56,072 bases of DNA from Hungatella hathewayi WAL-18680 (GCF_000235505.1 NZ_JH379028.1:865614-921685), one strand, 5' to 3'. Counted from the first letter of the stretch, positions 26,110-35,064 are shown. A program made the numbers and translations. Notes: generated by a model from the sequence alone, not told the origin.

Positions 26110-26982
26110 TCACCTCTTTAATTTTGGGTCAAGTGCATCTCGCAAGCCATCACCCAAAAGGTTGAACGCTAATACAGCCATTGCAATAAATACACCTGGT
26201 ATTGTACAAATCCACCAACAGTTTCGCATGTATTCTTTTCCAGATGAAAGTATTGCCCCCCATTCCGGTGTTGGAGGTTTTAATCCCACCCCCAGAAAGC
26301 TTAGCGAAGACGCTGCAAGAATAGCTCCTGCAATCAACAATGTAACCTGAACAATGATTGGCGCCATTGCATTTGGAAGGAGATATAGAAAAATGATTCT
26401 TCTATCCGAGGCATTATTAGATATTGCAGCCTCAACAAATTCCTGGTTTTTTACACTCATAATGGAAGAACGTGTTACACGGGTAATCAGTGGAGCACAG
26501 GACAAACCAACAGCAAACACCGTATTAATAACACCGCTACCAAATGCTGCTGCCATTACGATTGCCATTAACATCATTGGGATTGTAGCAAAAATATCAA
26601 TCAACCTCATAATAATGTTGTCGACATTGTCACCGTAATACCCGGCAATACATCCAAGTGGAATTCCAATCGCCGCCGCAATCAATGTTGCGCCAGCTCC
26701 CATTGCCAATGTGTATTTCGCACCATGAATGATTCGGCTAAAAATATCACGGCCATACTGGTCTGTTCCAAAAATATATTTGGCACAGGGTCCCAGCAAT
26801 GCTTCTCCCGCCTTCTGGTCATTGACACCTTCCGGGGCAATCTGATTTTCAAATAAAATCATTAAGAAAAACAGAATTAACACAATCATGCCTAAAAGAG
26901 CTAGTTTATTTCGGTAGAATCGTTTCCATATTTCATAAAGCTGGCTGCTTTGTCTAGCTTTTGAATTTGTATTCTTACTCAT
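26110..26982 (-). CDS. Oligopeptide-type ABC transporter permease (OppC-like)
   Basis: A 290-residue inner-membrane permease. The N-terminal OppC segment (WKRFYRNKLALLGMIVLI), the FGTDQYGRDIFSRII motif and the EAA loop around EFVEAAISNNASDRRIIFLYLLPNA are typical of DppC/OppC. It overlaps oppB by 8 nt. Confidence 0.93.
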   Translation of the reverse strand: MSKNTNSKARQSSQLYEIWKRFYRNKLALLGMIVLILFFLMILFENQIAPEGVNDQKAGEALLGPCAKYIFGTDQYGRDIFSRIIHGAKYTLAMGAGATLIAAAIGIPLGCIAGYYGDNVDNIIMRLIDIFATIPMMLMAIVMAAAFGSGVINTVFAVGLSCAPLITRVTRSSIMSVKNQEFVEAAISNNASDRRIIFLYLLPNAMAPIIVQVTLLIAGAILAASSLSFLGVGLKPPTPEWGAILSSGKEYMRNCWWICTIPGVFIAMAVLAFNLLGDGLRDALDPKLKR

Positions 26983-27958
26983 TCTGTTTTACTACCTCCT
27001 TGCGTTTATAACGTGCCTTTTTACCTTGATTAACATACTGTGCCTTAATTCTTGGGTCAATCATTGCATAGGATAAATCCATCAAAAGATTGACAACACA
27101 GCATGTAAATGCAATAACTAAAACCGCCCCCTGCACAACAATATAATCTCTCGTTGTAACTGCTTCAATCATCATCTTACTCAAACCAGGAATTGAGAAA
27201 ATTGACTCAACAACAATCGCATTACCCATCAATGCACTAAACTGTGCCATAACAACAGTGATAATCGGAATAAGCGCATTTTTAAGCATATGTCGAAAGA
27301 TAATGATACCTTCTGACTGACCCTTTGCCCGAGCTGTTTTTATGTAATCCTGACGCATAACCTCTAATATGGCAGAACGTGTCGTTCTCATCAAACTTGC
27401 AGCGGCAGCAATTCCCAGAGTTAACGAAGGCAGAATATACTGAACCGGGGTGTTGAAGCCAGATGCAGGAAGCCAGCGCAGTTTCAACGCAAACAGTAAA
27501 ATCAACTGTAATCCCAGCCAGAAGTTTGGCATTGACACACCAAACATACCAAGCACCGAAACGATATTATCTAATATTGAATATTGTTTTAACGCTGATA
27601 TGATACCCAATGGAATTCCTACCAAAATCATAACTAATACAGAACACAGCGCCAATTTGAAAGTCAGTGGAACCGTTTCCTTTATACGTTGCGATACAGA
27701 AACATTATTTTTATAAGAATTTCCAAAATCAAATTCCGTTACAATATCTTTAATATAATTTGTATATTGGGTAAAAAATGGTTTATCCAATCCATGTTTT
27801 ACATTAAACTCCAGCGTTTCTTCCTCTGTCGCGTTCATTCCCAGAAAAGTAGTTGCCGGGTCACCGGGCGAGAAATAGAGGAGTGTGAATACCAATAGCG
27901 ATGCTCCAAGCAAAACTGGAATGACCCATAAAATTCTTTTAACAATAAATTTCCACAT
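26975..27958 (-). CDS. Oligopeptide-type ABC transporter permease (OppB-like)
   Basis: A 327-residue permease with about six membrane helices. The start (KFIVKRILWVIPVLLGASLLVF) and LLYFSPGDPA are the DppB/OppB signature, and the EAA loop reads YIKTARAKGQSEGIIIFRHMLKNALIP. AAGGAGG lies at good spacing before the ATG. It is the first transport gene after the two LarA-like genes, 28 nt downstream. Confidence 0.93.
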   Translation of the reverse strand: MWKFIVKRILWVIPVLLGASLLVFTLLYFSPGDPATTFLGMNATEEETLEFNVKHGLDKPFFTQYTNYIKDIVTEFDFGNSYKNNVSVSQRIKETVPLTFKLALCSVLVMILVGIPLGIISALKQYSILDNIVSVLGMFGVSMPNFWLGLQLILLFALKLRWLPASGFNTPVQYILPSLTLGIAAAASLMRTTRSAILEVMRQDYIKTARAKGQSEGIIIFRHMLKNALIPIITVVMAQFSALMGNAIVVESIFSIPGLSKMMIEAVTTRDYIVVQGAVLVIAFTCCVVNLLMDLSYAMIDPRIKAQYVNQGKKARYKRKEVVKQNE

Positions 27959-27986
27959 ATTTTTCCTCCTTACAGTACAGTTTTCA

Positions 27987-29216
27987 TCAAACTATACCCA
28001 TGGATGCTTCTGTCAAAACACAAATTCGAGGACTTTCATATTCAGCTGTAATGAAATTCATAACATCTTTCCATGTTTTAGCCCAGACATAATCATTATG
28101 TTCCAGATGCATTGCTTTTCGGGCATTGTAATCTCCATGTTTTGAAAAATAGATAACCCTGCAAGGCAAGTCAAGTCCATTACCAACCGGAATACGAGGT
28201 TGACAATTCTCGCCCCAGTTTCCCCGCAAATAATGGGGAATTTGCCCATCCTCCGTATGATTGACCAACACCAGCATTCCTCCCTTTTTCAAGTAAGGTA
28301 ATCCGGTAATCAAACCAGATGCTGCATAACTGGTTTTTGCATTATTATTTGCAATCACAATATCAGCTGGCTCTTCTAATGTCGGCATCATCATCATCTT
28401 TTCACCAAAAGCTGCTGCCTCTACGTATTCAGTAAGGGCATGGCCGCTAAACAGCCCTACCAACTCCATTTTTGAGTTGCAGACACAGTCTATTTTGAAA
28501 AAATCCCCAACCATTTCAGCCATTTCAGAAATCATTTCATGCATCATCATGTTTTCTTTATGTCCAGTCAATAATGCGAAGTTATTTCCGGCTGTTTCAC
28601 AATAATCGTTAACAATATTATGAATGCCTTCCATTGTATCCAAATGACACAAACCAGGAATCAGTAAACGGTTACCACCACTGAATCCACTCATCGTATG
28701 AGGGAATATACCACCTATGCCAATACGCAAATCACAACTGAGAAATTCATTGTTGACTTTGATATCCACACCGTTTAATACGCCAACACTTGTACAATTT
28801 TCATGGCAATCGTGATTTAAAATCAAATATTCACTTACTATCTTTTCTCCAAGCTTATTTAAAAATAGTTTTCTTCCAAAGGTACCATGACTGCCTGGTG
28901 CACAGATAAAAAAGATATTTTCCTTTTTTACCCCTGCTTTCAGCAAAATTTCTAATACCACTTCAGCAACAGTACCGCAGGGAGTCCCCCGGCTGCCATC
29001 ATCAAAAGCAATTCCTATTTTCTTTTTTCCAATTGCCATCTGGCTTAGAGGTGGCATTCCATATGGATGTTCCAGCTTTTCCCATATTTCTTCTTTTGTT
29101 AACACCGGCTCATTATCTGCCGGAATATCAATACGCGAAACATCCCATTCATCCGGAAAGTCAATTTTTACAGGCTCCCGTCCATCCCATATATTCTGTT
29201 CCAATAAAATTTCCAT
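27987..29216 (-). CDS. LarA-family protein (nickel-pincer racemase homologue), lysine-substituted paralogue
   Basis: A 409-residue homologue of lactate racemase LarA (formerly DUF2088). It keeps SRGTP near residue 77, SHG near residue 110, and the PHTMSGFSGG block with H173 and H199, which align with LarA His174 and His200. The position of LarA Lys184, which carries the covalently attached nickel-pincer cofactor, is arginine (R183) in GGNRLLIPG. The neighbouring paralogue has lysine there. A TTG at 29219 is a possible alternative start; TAGGAGGC precedes the ATG. It may be an inactive partner, a regulatory subunit, or use the cofactor differently. Larger inserts than the paralogue are not seen. 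Confidence 0.88.
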   Translation of the reverse strand: MEILLEQNIWDGREPVKIDFPDEWDVSRIDIPADNEPVLTKEEIWEKLEHPYGMPPLSQMAIGKKKIGIAFDDGSRGTPCGTVAEVVLEILLKAGVKKENIFFICAPGSHGTFGRKLFLNKLGEKIVSEYLILNHDCHENCTSVGVLNGVDIKVNNEFLSCDLRIGIGGIFPHTMSGFSGGNRLLIPGLCHLDTMEGIHNIVNDYCETAGNNFALLTGHKENMMMHEMISEMAEMVGDFFKIDCVCNSKMELVGLFSGHALTEYVEAAAFGEKMMMMPTLEEPADIVIANNNAKTSYAASGLITGLPYLKKGGMLVLVNHTEDGQIPHYLRGNWGENCQPRIPVGNGLDLPCRVIYFSKHGDYNARKAMHLEHNDYVWAKTWKDVMNFITAEYESPRICVLTEASMGIV

Positions 29217-29228
29217 CAAATATGCCTC

Positions 29229-30485
29229 CTATTCTTTAAAAGAGACAATAGCGCCCTCATCAATAACCAATGCTTTTGTGCCTGCTCCATGCTTCGATAA
29301 AAGCTCCATAACCTCATCCCATGTCTTAGCCCAGACATACCGGTCGGGATTCATGCCAATCTCATCCATCCCGCTCTTGTCTCCGTATGGGGAAAAGTAA
29401 ATTGACAGTCCATTCTCTCTTGGGTCAGGAATGGTTGCACTCAGTCTTGCCTTTGTTGTCCTTCCAAAATGCCCAATCATATAGTGAGGTACTTGACCGG
29501 ACTTAGCAAAATTTACGAGTACAATATCTCCATTTTTATTCTTTTCATCCATAAAGCACTGTACGGCTACACCATATGACACATTAGATTCATTCGATTT
29601 AAAGTTGGAATTAACGATAACGACATCCACCTTTTCCGGCTTCTCAATTTCGTAATAGCTCTTGCATACTTTAGCTGCCTCGTAATATTCATCAATTGGG
29701 TCGCCCGCAAAAATATCTATTATTTCTGACTTTGTATTTAAAAAACAATCAATTTTGAATAAATTGCCAACCATTTTGCCACACTCTTCTATTTCAAAAC
29801 GCATACCCTGGTCCAGTAATTTACCCATCGGAGAACTGTAATGGCCGTGTTTCATCTCTTCCATCATCTCTTTACCGGCATATGAATGTATCTCCGACAT
29901 TGTTTCAATTCCAGCCACACCTGGAAATAATACTTTATATCCACCACTAAAACCATTCGCAGCATGAGGAATCATAGCGCCTAAGCCAATACGCAAGTCA
30001 CATTCCATGACCTCTTTATTAACCATTACGTCAAATCCTCTTTTTGCTGTCCCAACCTTTACCAAATTATCATAAGAAAAATGATTATAGACAAAATATT
30101 CCGTTACTATTTTTTCACCTAATTTTTTTGCAAAATCCTCACGGGTTAGAGAGCCATGATTTCCGGTCGCGGCAATAAAAATAATGTTTTCCTTTTTTAC
30201 ACCGTTTTCCAATAAAATATCCAATACTGGCTCTGCCAGAGTTTGGCAGGGAGTCGGTCTGGACATATCATCAAATAGAATGCAGACACGTTTTTTACCT
30301 TTTGCCAATTCTGATAATGGCTGACCACCAATTGGATTCTCTATTTTAGAGCGAATTGCATCATAATCCATTGCAGGCTTCTTATCGCAAACCATTGTTT
30401 CGTGTATAATTTCCCAGTCATCAGGTAATAAAATATCCACAGGCTGGTCACCATGCCACTTGTTCTGCTGTAATGTAATCTTCAT
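29229..30485 (-). CDS. LarA-family nickel-pincer-nucleotide-dependent racemase/epimerase
   Basis: A 418-residue LarA homologue. It has SRPTP (residues 76-80), H110 in GNHGS, and IPHAANGFSGGYK with H174 and K184, then H200, exactly the numbering of the Lactiplantibacillus LarA ligands. It should therefore bind the nickel-pincer cofactor, made by LarB/LarC/LarE, none of which is in this window. Known relatives racemise lactate, malate and other 2-hydroxyacids or epimerise gluconate. Next to an enolase-family dehydratase a sugar-acid 2-epimerase role is attractive (inference). Start chosen at the ATG behind TAGGAGGT; a TTG at 30491 is also in frame. Wholly soluble. Confidence 0.9.
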   Translation of the reverse strand: MKITLQQNKWHGDQPVDILLPDDWEIIHETMVCDKKPAMDYDAIRSKIENPIGGQPLSELAKGKKRVCILFDDMSRPTPCQTLAEPVLDILLENGVKKENIIFIAATGNHGSLTREDFAKKLGEKIVTEYFVYNHFSYDNLVKVGTAKRGFDVMVNKEVMECDLRIGLGAMIPHAANGFSGGYKVLFPGVAGIETMSEIHSYAGKEMMEEMKHGHYSSPMGKLLDQGMRFEIEECGKMVGNLFKIDCFLNTKSEIIDIFAGDPIDEYYEAAKVCKSYYEIEKPEKVDVVIVNSNFKSNESNVSYGVAVQCFMDEKNKNGDIVLVNFAKSGQVPHYMIGHFGRTTKARLSATIPDPRENGLSIYFSPYGDKSGMDEIGMNPDRYVWAKTWDEVMELLSKHGAGTKALVIDEGAIVSFKE

Positions 30486-30506
30486 ATTCAATACCTCCTA
30501 TTATTT

Positions 30507-31742
30507 TTAATCGCCGTAAACGGTTGCATCCATAGATGTTAACGTGCCAACACCCATAAGTTCTTTTTCAGGTTCTATTACTGTTGCATATAAACCATGT
30601 TCCATTGCTGCTTCTGTCCATTCAACACCCAAGCCAAAATCATCGGGTGCAATCAAAACCCCTTCTTTTGCAGCAAATGCTCTGTTGCATACTGGTTCCC
30701 CACTCTTTAATTTCTGTTCTATACGGCCGCTGCGTGTACAGTCCTCATGAATAACAAAGTTTGAAATAGCACTTTCAATATGCAGCGTTGCCGCCTGTGT
30801 AATTGCACTGTGACAATTGTGCATCTGCACTCCAATATCGTACACATAAGCCATATCACAAATGCGTTTCGCTTCCGTAATTCCACCGCAAGTACCCACA
30901 TCTGGCTGAATAATACTAAGTGCATTCAATTCGAAATATGGCTTGTACTGCCAACGGGTCTGAATCCGCTCACCACTGGCCAAAGGAATCGAAGTATTTT
31001 CACTAATATATTTTGCCAGCTTTGCATCTGGAATCGTTGGCTCTTCCAAATAAAAGATATGATACTTCTCTACCATTTTCAGCATCTGCATAACGCTCAT
31101 AGAATCTGTTGTTCCATGATTTTCAATAATAATGTCCACATTATCGCCTAATGTATTTCTAACGGCATTTACTTTCTTTTCCGTTTCATTCCAAAATTTA
31201 GAAGGCAATAAACCTTTTAGTTTATATTCAGGTGTCCCCCAAAGAAAATCTAATTTTACAGCATCAAATCCATCATCAATCGCCATTTTAGCAAACTCTG
31301 CATACTGTTTAGGATTTTTCGCCAAGGTAAACGTATCGCCCCATCCAAATTGAGGCTGGCTTGCATATGCGCGAAGTTTTGTACGCTTTCTACCACCTAA
31401 TAATGTATGTATAGGAGCCTTATAATGCTTCCCTTTTATATCCCATAATGCAATATCCAGCGCGCTCATACCACCATACACAATAGGGCCACCGTTTTGC
31501 CCCCAAAATACTGACTGCAAACGCAATAGACTGTCCCAAATTGCCTCTGTATGCAGCGGATTTTTTCCAATAATAAACTTTGCCAATCGCGCAATCATAG
31601 CAGCGGCAGCCTCTGCACCTGCACCGACTGCAAGTGAACATTCACCGTCTCCATAAATACCAGTATCTGTATAGACACGGCAGCCGATGGATTTACTGAT
31701 ACCTGTGTCAACTTTTATAACATCTACTCGTGTTATCTTCAT
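30507..31742 (-). CDS. Enolase-superfamily (mandelate racemase/muconate lactonizing type) dehydratase
   Basis: A 411-residue protein with the capping domain and barrel of the MR/MLE superfamily. The second-strand motif is KLD in DAVKLDFLWG rather than the K-x-K of racemases. Metal ligands are likely in IIENHG, FYLEEP and ASGERI, and a histidine segment MHNCHSAIT lies near residue 290. This pattern is nearer to galactonate/gluconate-type acid-sugar dehydratases than to mandelate racemase. It is the first full gene of the operon, followed by two LarA homologues and an Opp-type transporter. The ATG follows AAGGAGAAAGA. Confidence 0.9.
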   Translation of the reverse strand: MKITRVDVIKVDTGISKSIGCRVYTDTGIYGDGECSLAVGAGAEAAAAMIARLAKFIIGKNPLHTEAIWDSLLRLQSVFWGQNGGPIVYGGMSALDIALWDIKGKHYKAPIHTLLGGRKRTKLRAYASQPQFGWGDTFTLAKNPKQYAEFAKMAIDDGFDAVKLDFLWGTPEYKLKGLLPSKFWNETEKKVNAVRNTLGDNVDIIIENHGTTDSMSVMQMLKMVEKYHIFYLEEPTIPDAKLAKYISENTSIPLASGERIQTRWQYKPYFELNALSIIQPDVGTCGGITEAKRICDMAYVYDIGVQMHNCHSAITQAATLHIESAISNFVIHEDCTRSGRIEQKLKSGEPVCNRAFAAKEGVLIAPDDFGLGVEWTEAAMEHGLYATVIEPEKELMGVGTLTSMDATVYGD

Positions 31743-31758
31743 ATTCTTTCTCCTTGTA

Positions 31759-31854
31759 TTAAATTACATCAGACTTTTTACAAATGCGCAGCAATATCTT
31801 TATTTCTGCGGTTCATTTTTAGAAGCCTGACTGTTTTCATTAATAAGAGCATTT
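31759..31854 (-). CDS. Candidate 31-residue basic leader ORF
   Basis: A short frame with ATG at 31854 and stop at 31759, preceded at 9 nt by a perfect AAGGAGGT (31871-31864). It would encode a 31-residue peptide starting MLLLMKTVRLLK and rich in Lys/Arg (10 of 31). It ends 16 nt before the start of the enolase-family gene, overlapping nothing. It could be a translated leader that couples or attenuates expression, a microprotein, or simply a decoy. The strong ribosome site is the only hard evidence. Confidence 0.4.
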
Positions 31855-31882
31855 TTTATTGTTACCTCCTTATTTTTTGTTC

Positions 31883-31900
31883 AAAATAAACATTTATTTT
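31883..31900. repeat. AT-rich 18-bp palindrome in the divergent region
   Basis: AAAATAAA (31883-31890) and TTTATTTT (31893-31900) form a perfect inverted repeat with a 2-nt centre. It lies in the leader between the predicted minus-strand promoter and the AAGGAGGT site. It could be an operator, or chance in AT-rich DNA. Confidence 0.35.
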
Positions 31901-31924
31901 TTATTTAATCCCTTCATTTGCACC

Positions 31925-31954
31925 ATTTTAACATTTATGCCTATCCAAATTCAA
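31925..31954 (-). promoter_or_regulatory. Candidate promoter of the MLE/LarA/opp operon
   Basis: On the minus strand TTGAAT (31954-31949) and TAAAAT (31930-31925) are separated by 18 bp. The leader to the dehydratase gene would be about 175 nt and include the small basic ORF and the palindrome. Confidence 0.5.
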
Positions 31955-31975
31955 TCATCTCTATAACACAAAAGT

Positions 31976-32004
31976 TTGCTATTTTTGAACTAGTCTGATA
32001 TAAT
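31976..32004 (+). promoter_or_regulatory. Promoter of the second AraC-family regulator
   Basis: TTGCTA (31976-31981), 17 bp, TATAAT (31999-32004). The ribosome site GGGAGG (32022-32027) precedes the ATG at 32037. Confidence 0.7.
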
Positions 32005-32036
32005 CCACTAAAAAGAGACTAGGGAGGATTTTTAAA

Positions 32037-32906
32037 ATGCAGGCTTTTTTTGACCTATCCGAACGCATTGAATACTGTATGAAAACGAAACGTTTTTCCG
32101 GTTCCTTATTGATTTCTTTCGAAACTCCAAAAAAAATTCATTCTCACGATTGTCATGAAATTTATTTATTCTTCTCTGGCGGAAAAGAATTTTTTATTGA
32201 TGATAAACTCTATGATATTTTACCAGGAGATGTATTTTTCATTAGCCGAAATGAAAAACATCATATCACGAACCCAGATACTAAGTGCTTTAAACATCTA
32301 AGTATTATGGTTCATCCTGCTTTTCTACAATATTACTCTACTGAAAATTTAAATTTAGCAACCTGTTTCGAAAATCATAATATTTATCATCCGCGTATTC
32401 ATTTAACTCAGGAACAACTGAAAAGATTTAACTATCTGACTCGAAAAATGTATAGTTATAATGGCTTTGGAAGTGACGTTCTTGAGAATAGCACTTTCTG
32501 TGAATTACTGGTTATGTTGAATTACGAATTTTACCAACAAAATATTCAATCCGCCGTATTAAAGGAACAACAACAATCAGAGCCTATACCTAACTCTTTA
32601 TTTTACGATGTACTAAACTATATAAATGCTAATATCACCCGTAACTTTTCTATCAAAGAACTTTCTGAGCTTTTTTTCGTTTCTGCATCCTACATTTGTC
32701 GAATTTTCAAAGCTGGTTCCGGTATGTCTATCAAGGAGTATGTCACTAATAGAAGAATCAGTCTCGCCAAGTCCATGATGGAACAAGAGGTAAAACTATC
32801 TGATATTTATATGGCTGTCGGATTTACTAACTACAATACTTTCTATAAAGCCTTTGTTTCCGTAACCGGAAGTTCTCCACAAAAATATATGCATTACGAC
32901 TGTTAA
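32037..32906 (+). CDS. AraC-family transcriptional regulator
   Basis: A 289-residue regulator with an N-terminal cupin-like sensor (HSHDCHEIYLFFSGG, then DILPGDVFFISRNEKH) and a C-terminal AraC double helix-turn-helix (FSIKELSELFFVSASYICRIFKAGSGMS and LSDIYMAVGFTNYNTFYKAF, ending GSSPQKY). Divergent from the dehydratase/LarA/opp operon and the obvious candidate to control it. Codon use is AT-rich like that operon, so regulator and operon probably travel together. Confidence 0.93.
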   Translation: MQAFFDLSERIEYCMKTKRFSGSLLISFETPKKIHSHDCHEIYLFFSGGKEFFIDDKLYDILPGDVFFISRNEKHHITNPDTKCFKHLSIMVHPAFLQYYSTENLNLATCFENHNIYHPRIHLTQEQLKRFNYLTRKMYSYNGFGSDVLENSTFCELLVMLNYEFYQQNIQSAVLKEQQQSEPIPNSLFYDVLNYINANITRNFSIKELSELFFVSASYICRIFKAGSGMSIKEYVTNRRISLAKSMMEQEVKLSDIYMAVGFTNYNTFYKAFVSVTGSSPQKYMHYDC

Positions 32907-32921
32907 TATATAGCTTAATAA

Positions 32922-32967
32922 AAAAATAGGTTTCTACTGTCACAATTGACAGCAGAAACCTATTTTT
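32922..32967. terminator. Strong terminator after the AraC regulator
   Basis: A long stem, AAAAATAGGTTTCT-CTGTCA on the left and TGACAG-AGAAACCTATTTTT on the right with a short CAAT loop and one mismatch. It has a T-tract on either strand. Confidence 0.88.
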
Positions 32968-33145
32968 AAACAATACTAAATGCGACCAATGTAAGATTCT
33001 GTATGAGTATAGGTTCTGACCATTGAGTGTGGTAAAAACTAAACTCATCAACAGAATGTGCTATTATAAATAAATCAGGGCTGAAAGTACCAGCAATGAC
33101 TTTCAGTCCAAAAATTATCATAGAAGACCAGCATTTACAGTCTAT
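32968..33145. other. AT-rich spacer without a recognised gene
   Basis: 178 bp between the AraC terminator and the end of the metallo-hydrolase gene. Apart from the inverted repeat at 33079-33109 I see no gene or known element. A 74-codon minus-strand frame crosses it but includes the terminator hairpin and is not credible. Confidence 0.5.
33079..33109 (-). terminator. Inverted repeat, probable terminator of the ABC/PTE/D-TA operon
   Basis: GGGCTGAAAGT (33079-33089 region) pairs with ACTTTCAGTCC (33099-33109) with one wobble, about 40 nt downstream of the metallo-hydrolase stop. The following minus-strand sequence is T-rich (TGATTTATTT) but lacks a clean U-tract, so termination is likely but not certain. 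Confidence 0.55.
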
Positions 33146-33883
33146 CTACTCCAAATTCTCCGGCAGTTTCAGTTCTCTGATTTTTCTCATTGCCATCTCA
33201 ATCTGCTTCCTACCACGGTTCAGCGCAATTCCTCCGTGGGATGGAAGCAGAACGTCGGGGTGTAGGCGTTCCAGCATTTGGCAGGTCTCTATGTATTTTT
33301 GTAGATCGCAGTCCCAAATGGCCTGGATGGAGATTTTTCCTCCGCAGAAGACGGAATCTCCGGAGAAAATGACGGTCTGGCCGCCCAATTGTACCTCGTA
33401 ACAGCCGTGGCCGGAGCAGTGGCCTTCCATAAGTCTGGCCCGGATTTCCAAATCACCTATCTGCAGGGTCTGGCCGTCAGGCAGTGGTATCACCGGGCAG
33501 GGGCGGATGTGGAAGTCTTCGTCGTATATGCCGGCTTCAATGGCTTTATCCACGGACAGGGACTTTTCATCGCCTTCTGTTACGTAACGGGCGGTCTCCG
33601 GCAGGGCGTATACATCTGCACGGCATCGCTCCGAAAGCTCTGCCACGCCTCCTGCATGGTCTCCGTGGCCGTGGGTTAATAGGATGGACTTTACATCCTC
33701 TGGCTGGTGGCCGGCGGCTGCCAGTTCCTGTATGATCAACTCTGTCTGTATTCCGCACCCGGCATCAATCATTGCGCAGCCGGCTTCGGTTTCCAGCAGG
33801 TATATGGTGCAGTCGTCGGGATGGGTGATGGAAAAACCGCTGTTACCTGAGCCGATAATCTGTATTCTCTCATGAATTCTCAT
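33146..33883 (-). CDS. Metallo-beta-lactamase-fold hydrolase
   Basis: A 245-residue MBL-fold protein. THGHGDHAGG is the H-x-H-x-D-H dinuclear metal motif, EGHCSGHGCYEV supplies the next histidine, and FSGDSVFCGG the bridging aspartate. It resembles glyoxalase-II/lactonase-like hydrolases. It is the last gene of the ten-gene operon, 77 nt after the D-threonine-aldolase-like gene. It could hydrolyse a thioester, lactone or phosphodiester intermediate; substrate unknown. Confidence 0.88.
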   Translation of the reverse strand: MRIHERIQIIGSGNSGFSITHPDDCTIYLLETEAGCAMIDAGCGIQTELIIQELAAAGHQPEDVKSILLTHGHGDHAGGVAELSERCRADVYALPETARYVTEGDEKSLSVDKAIEAGIYDEDFHIRPCPVIPLPDGQTLQIGDLEIRARLMEGHCSGHGCYEVQLGGQTVIFSGDSVFCGGKISIQAIWDCDLQKYIETCQMLERLHPDVLLPSHGGIALNRGRKQIEMAMRKIRELKLPENLE

Positions 33884-33960
33884 GCGTTTTCACCTCATAT
33901 TTGTCAAATTACGGCATTGCCGTCAGATATTCATTGTCTTTGCATGGCGGTAAAACGCCT

Positions 33961-35064
33961 TCAGACACTCTTTCCCTTTGCATCCACAGTAATCACCCGT
34001 TCAAATACACCGTTCCGCATGCCATATACCTTTTCCGCCAGATTGGTCACCACACAGGCGTGGTTCGGGATTATCTGAATTTTATCTCCTATCTGAAGGG
34101 GATTTTCCTCCTCACAGCGCAGAAAGGCATGTTCCTCGTTGAGCGCATAGATTTCCATATCCGGGTGTCCTATCACATATCCATATCCCTTACGGTAATG
34201 ACAGGCGTCGCTGGTCAGTGACTTGGTACCTACATCACAGATGACCACATGGGTGTCCGGCTTGGAGACCACTGTGGTTATCACCGTCAGCGCACAATCC
34301 TCCGGCTCCGCCAGATGTATATCCAGCTGGCCGCAGTCATTGAATATGTAATGACCGCTCCGGATTTCCGTGATTCCTTCCAGAAACTCCGGACGCTTTC
34401 CTGAGTAGCTTGAGCCGGCGCTGAGAACGTCCATGCAAAAGCCGTGGTCACGCAGCTGGCTGGCCGTCTGAACCAGGCAGTCCCGCTCTCTCCTTGTGTA
34501 TTCCTCCACCTCGTCTATATTGTGGCTGTTGTAAATCAGTCCTCCATAATACATTAGCCCGACGATGGCGATTCCCGGCAAATCCCGTATCGCTTCCGCA
34601 AATTTAAACGCCGCCTCCGGTTTCACGCCGCCCCGGTTCAGCCCGCCGTCAATCTCAATCAGCACTTGGATGGTTCTCCCTGCTGCATCAAACGCCCGGC
34701 TCAAACCTCTGGCGCCCTCCACGCTGTTGACAATCGTTGAAACCTTTACCCGCCGGTGCAGCTTCACCAGGCGCTCCAGTTTGTCTTCCCCGATGATGGG
34801 ATAAGCTATGAAAATGTCGTTGATACCGTCGTCGGCCATCACCTCCGCCTCGCCCAGCTTTGCGGCGGTAATCCCGGTACACCCGGCCTTTATCTGCATC
34901 TGTGCAAAATATCCTGAGCGGTGGGTCTTGATGTGAGGACGGTGGGCCAGCCCGTGCTGTACCGCCTCCTGTGCCATCTTTTTTACATTCCGCTCCGCGA
35001 TATCCAAATCCACCGTCACTGCCGGCGTCGGCAGGTCCCATATGGTATTTTTTAATTCTTCCAT
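33961..35064 (-). CDS. D-threonine aldolase/alanine-racemase-fold PLP enzyme
   Basis: A 367-residue fold-type III PLP enzyme. TPAVTVDLDIAERNV opens the barrel and the cofactor lysine is in HIKTHRS. The C-terminal PNHACVVTN carries the histidine/cysteine metal site typical of D-threonine aldolase and D-serine dehydratase relatives. The ATG at 35064 (MEELKNTIWDLPTPA) follows GAGAGGGAGAACA; the longer frame to 35127 lacks a site. It probably cleaves or deaminates a D-beta-hydroxy-amino acid. Follows an M20 deacylase gene, which could deliver a free amino acid to it (inference). Confidence 0.88.
   Translation of the reverse strand: MEELKNTIWDLPTPAVTVDLDIAERNVKKMAQEAVQHGLAHRPHIKTHRSGYFAQMQIKAGCTGITAAKLGEAEVMADDGINDIFIAYPIIGEDKLERLVKLHRRVKVSTIVNSVEGARGLSRAFDAAGRTIQVLIEIDGGLNRGGVKPEAAFKFAEAIRDLPGIAIVGLMYYGGLIYNSHNIDEVEEYTRRERDCLVQTASQLRDHGFCMDVLSAGSSYSGKRPEFLEGITEIRSGHYIFNDCGQLDIHLAEPEDCALTVITTVVSKPDTHVVICDVGTKSLTSDACHYRKGYGYVIGHPDMEIYALNEEHAFLRCEEENPLQIGDKIQIIPNHACVVTNLAEKVYGMRNGVFERVITVDAKGKSV

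Noticed and set aside
32827-33051. A 74-codon minus-strand frame after the second AraC gene
   Set aside because: It runs through the strong terminator hairpin and overlaps the end of the AraC gene; no motif or ribosome site.
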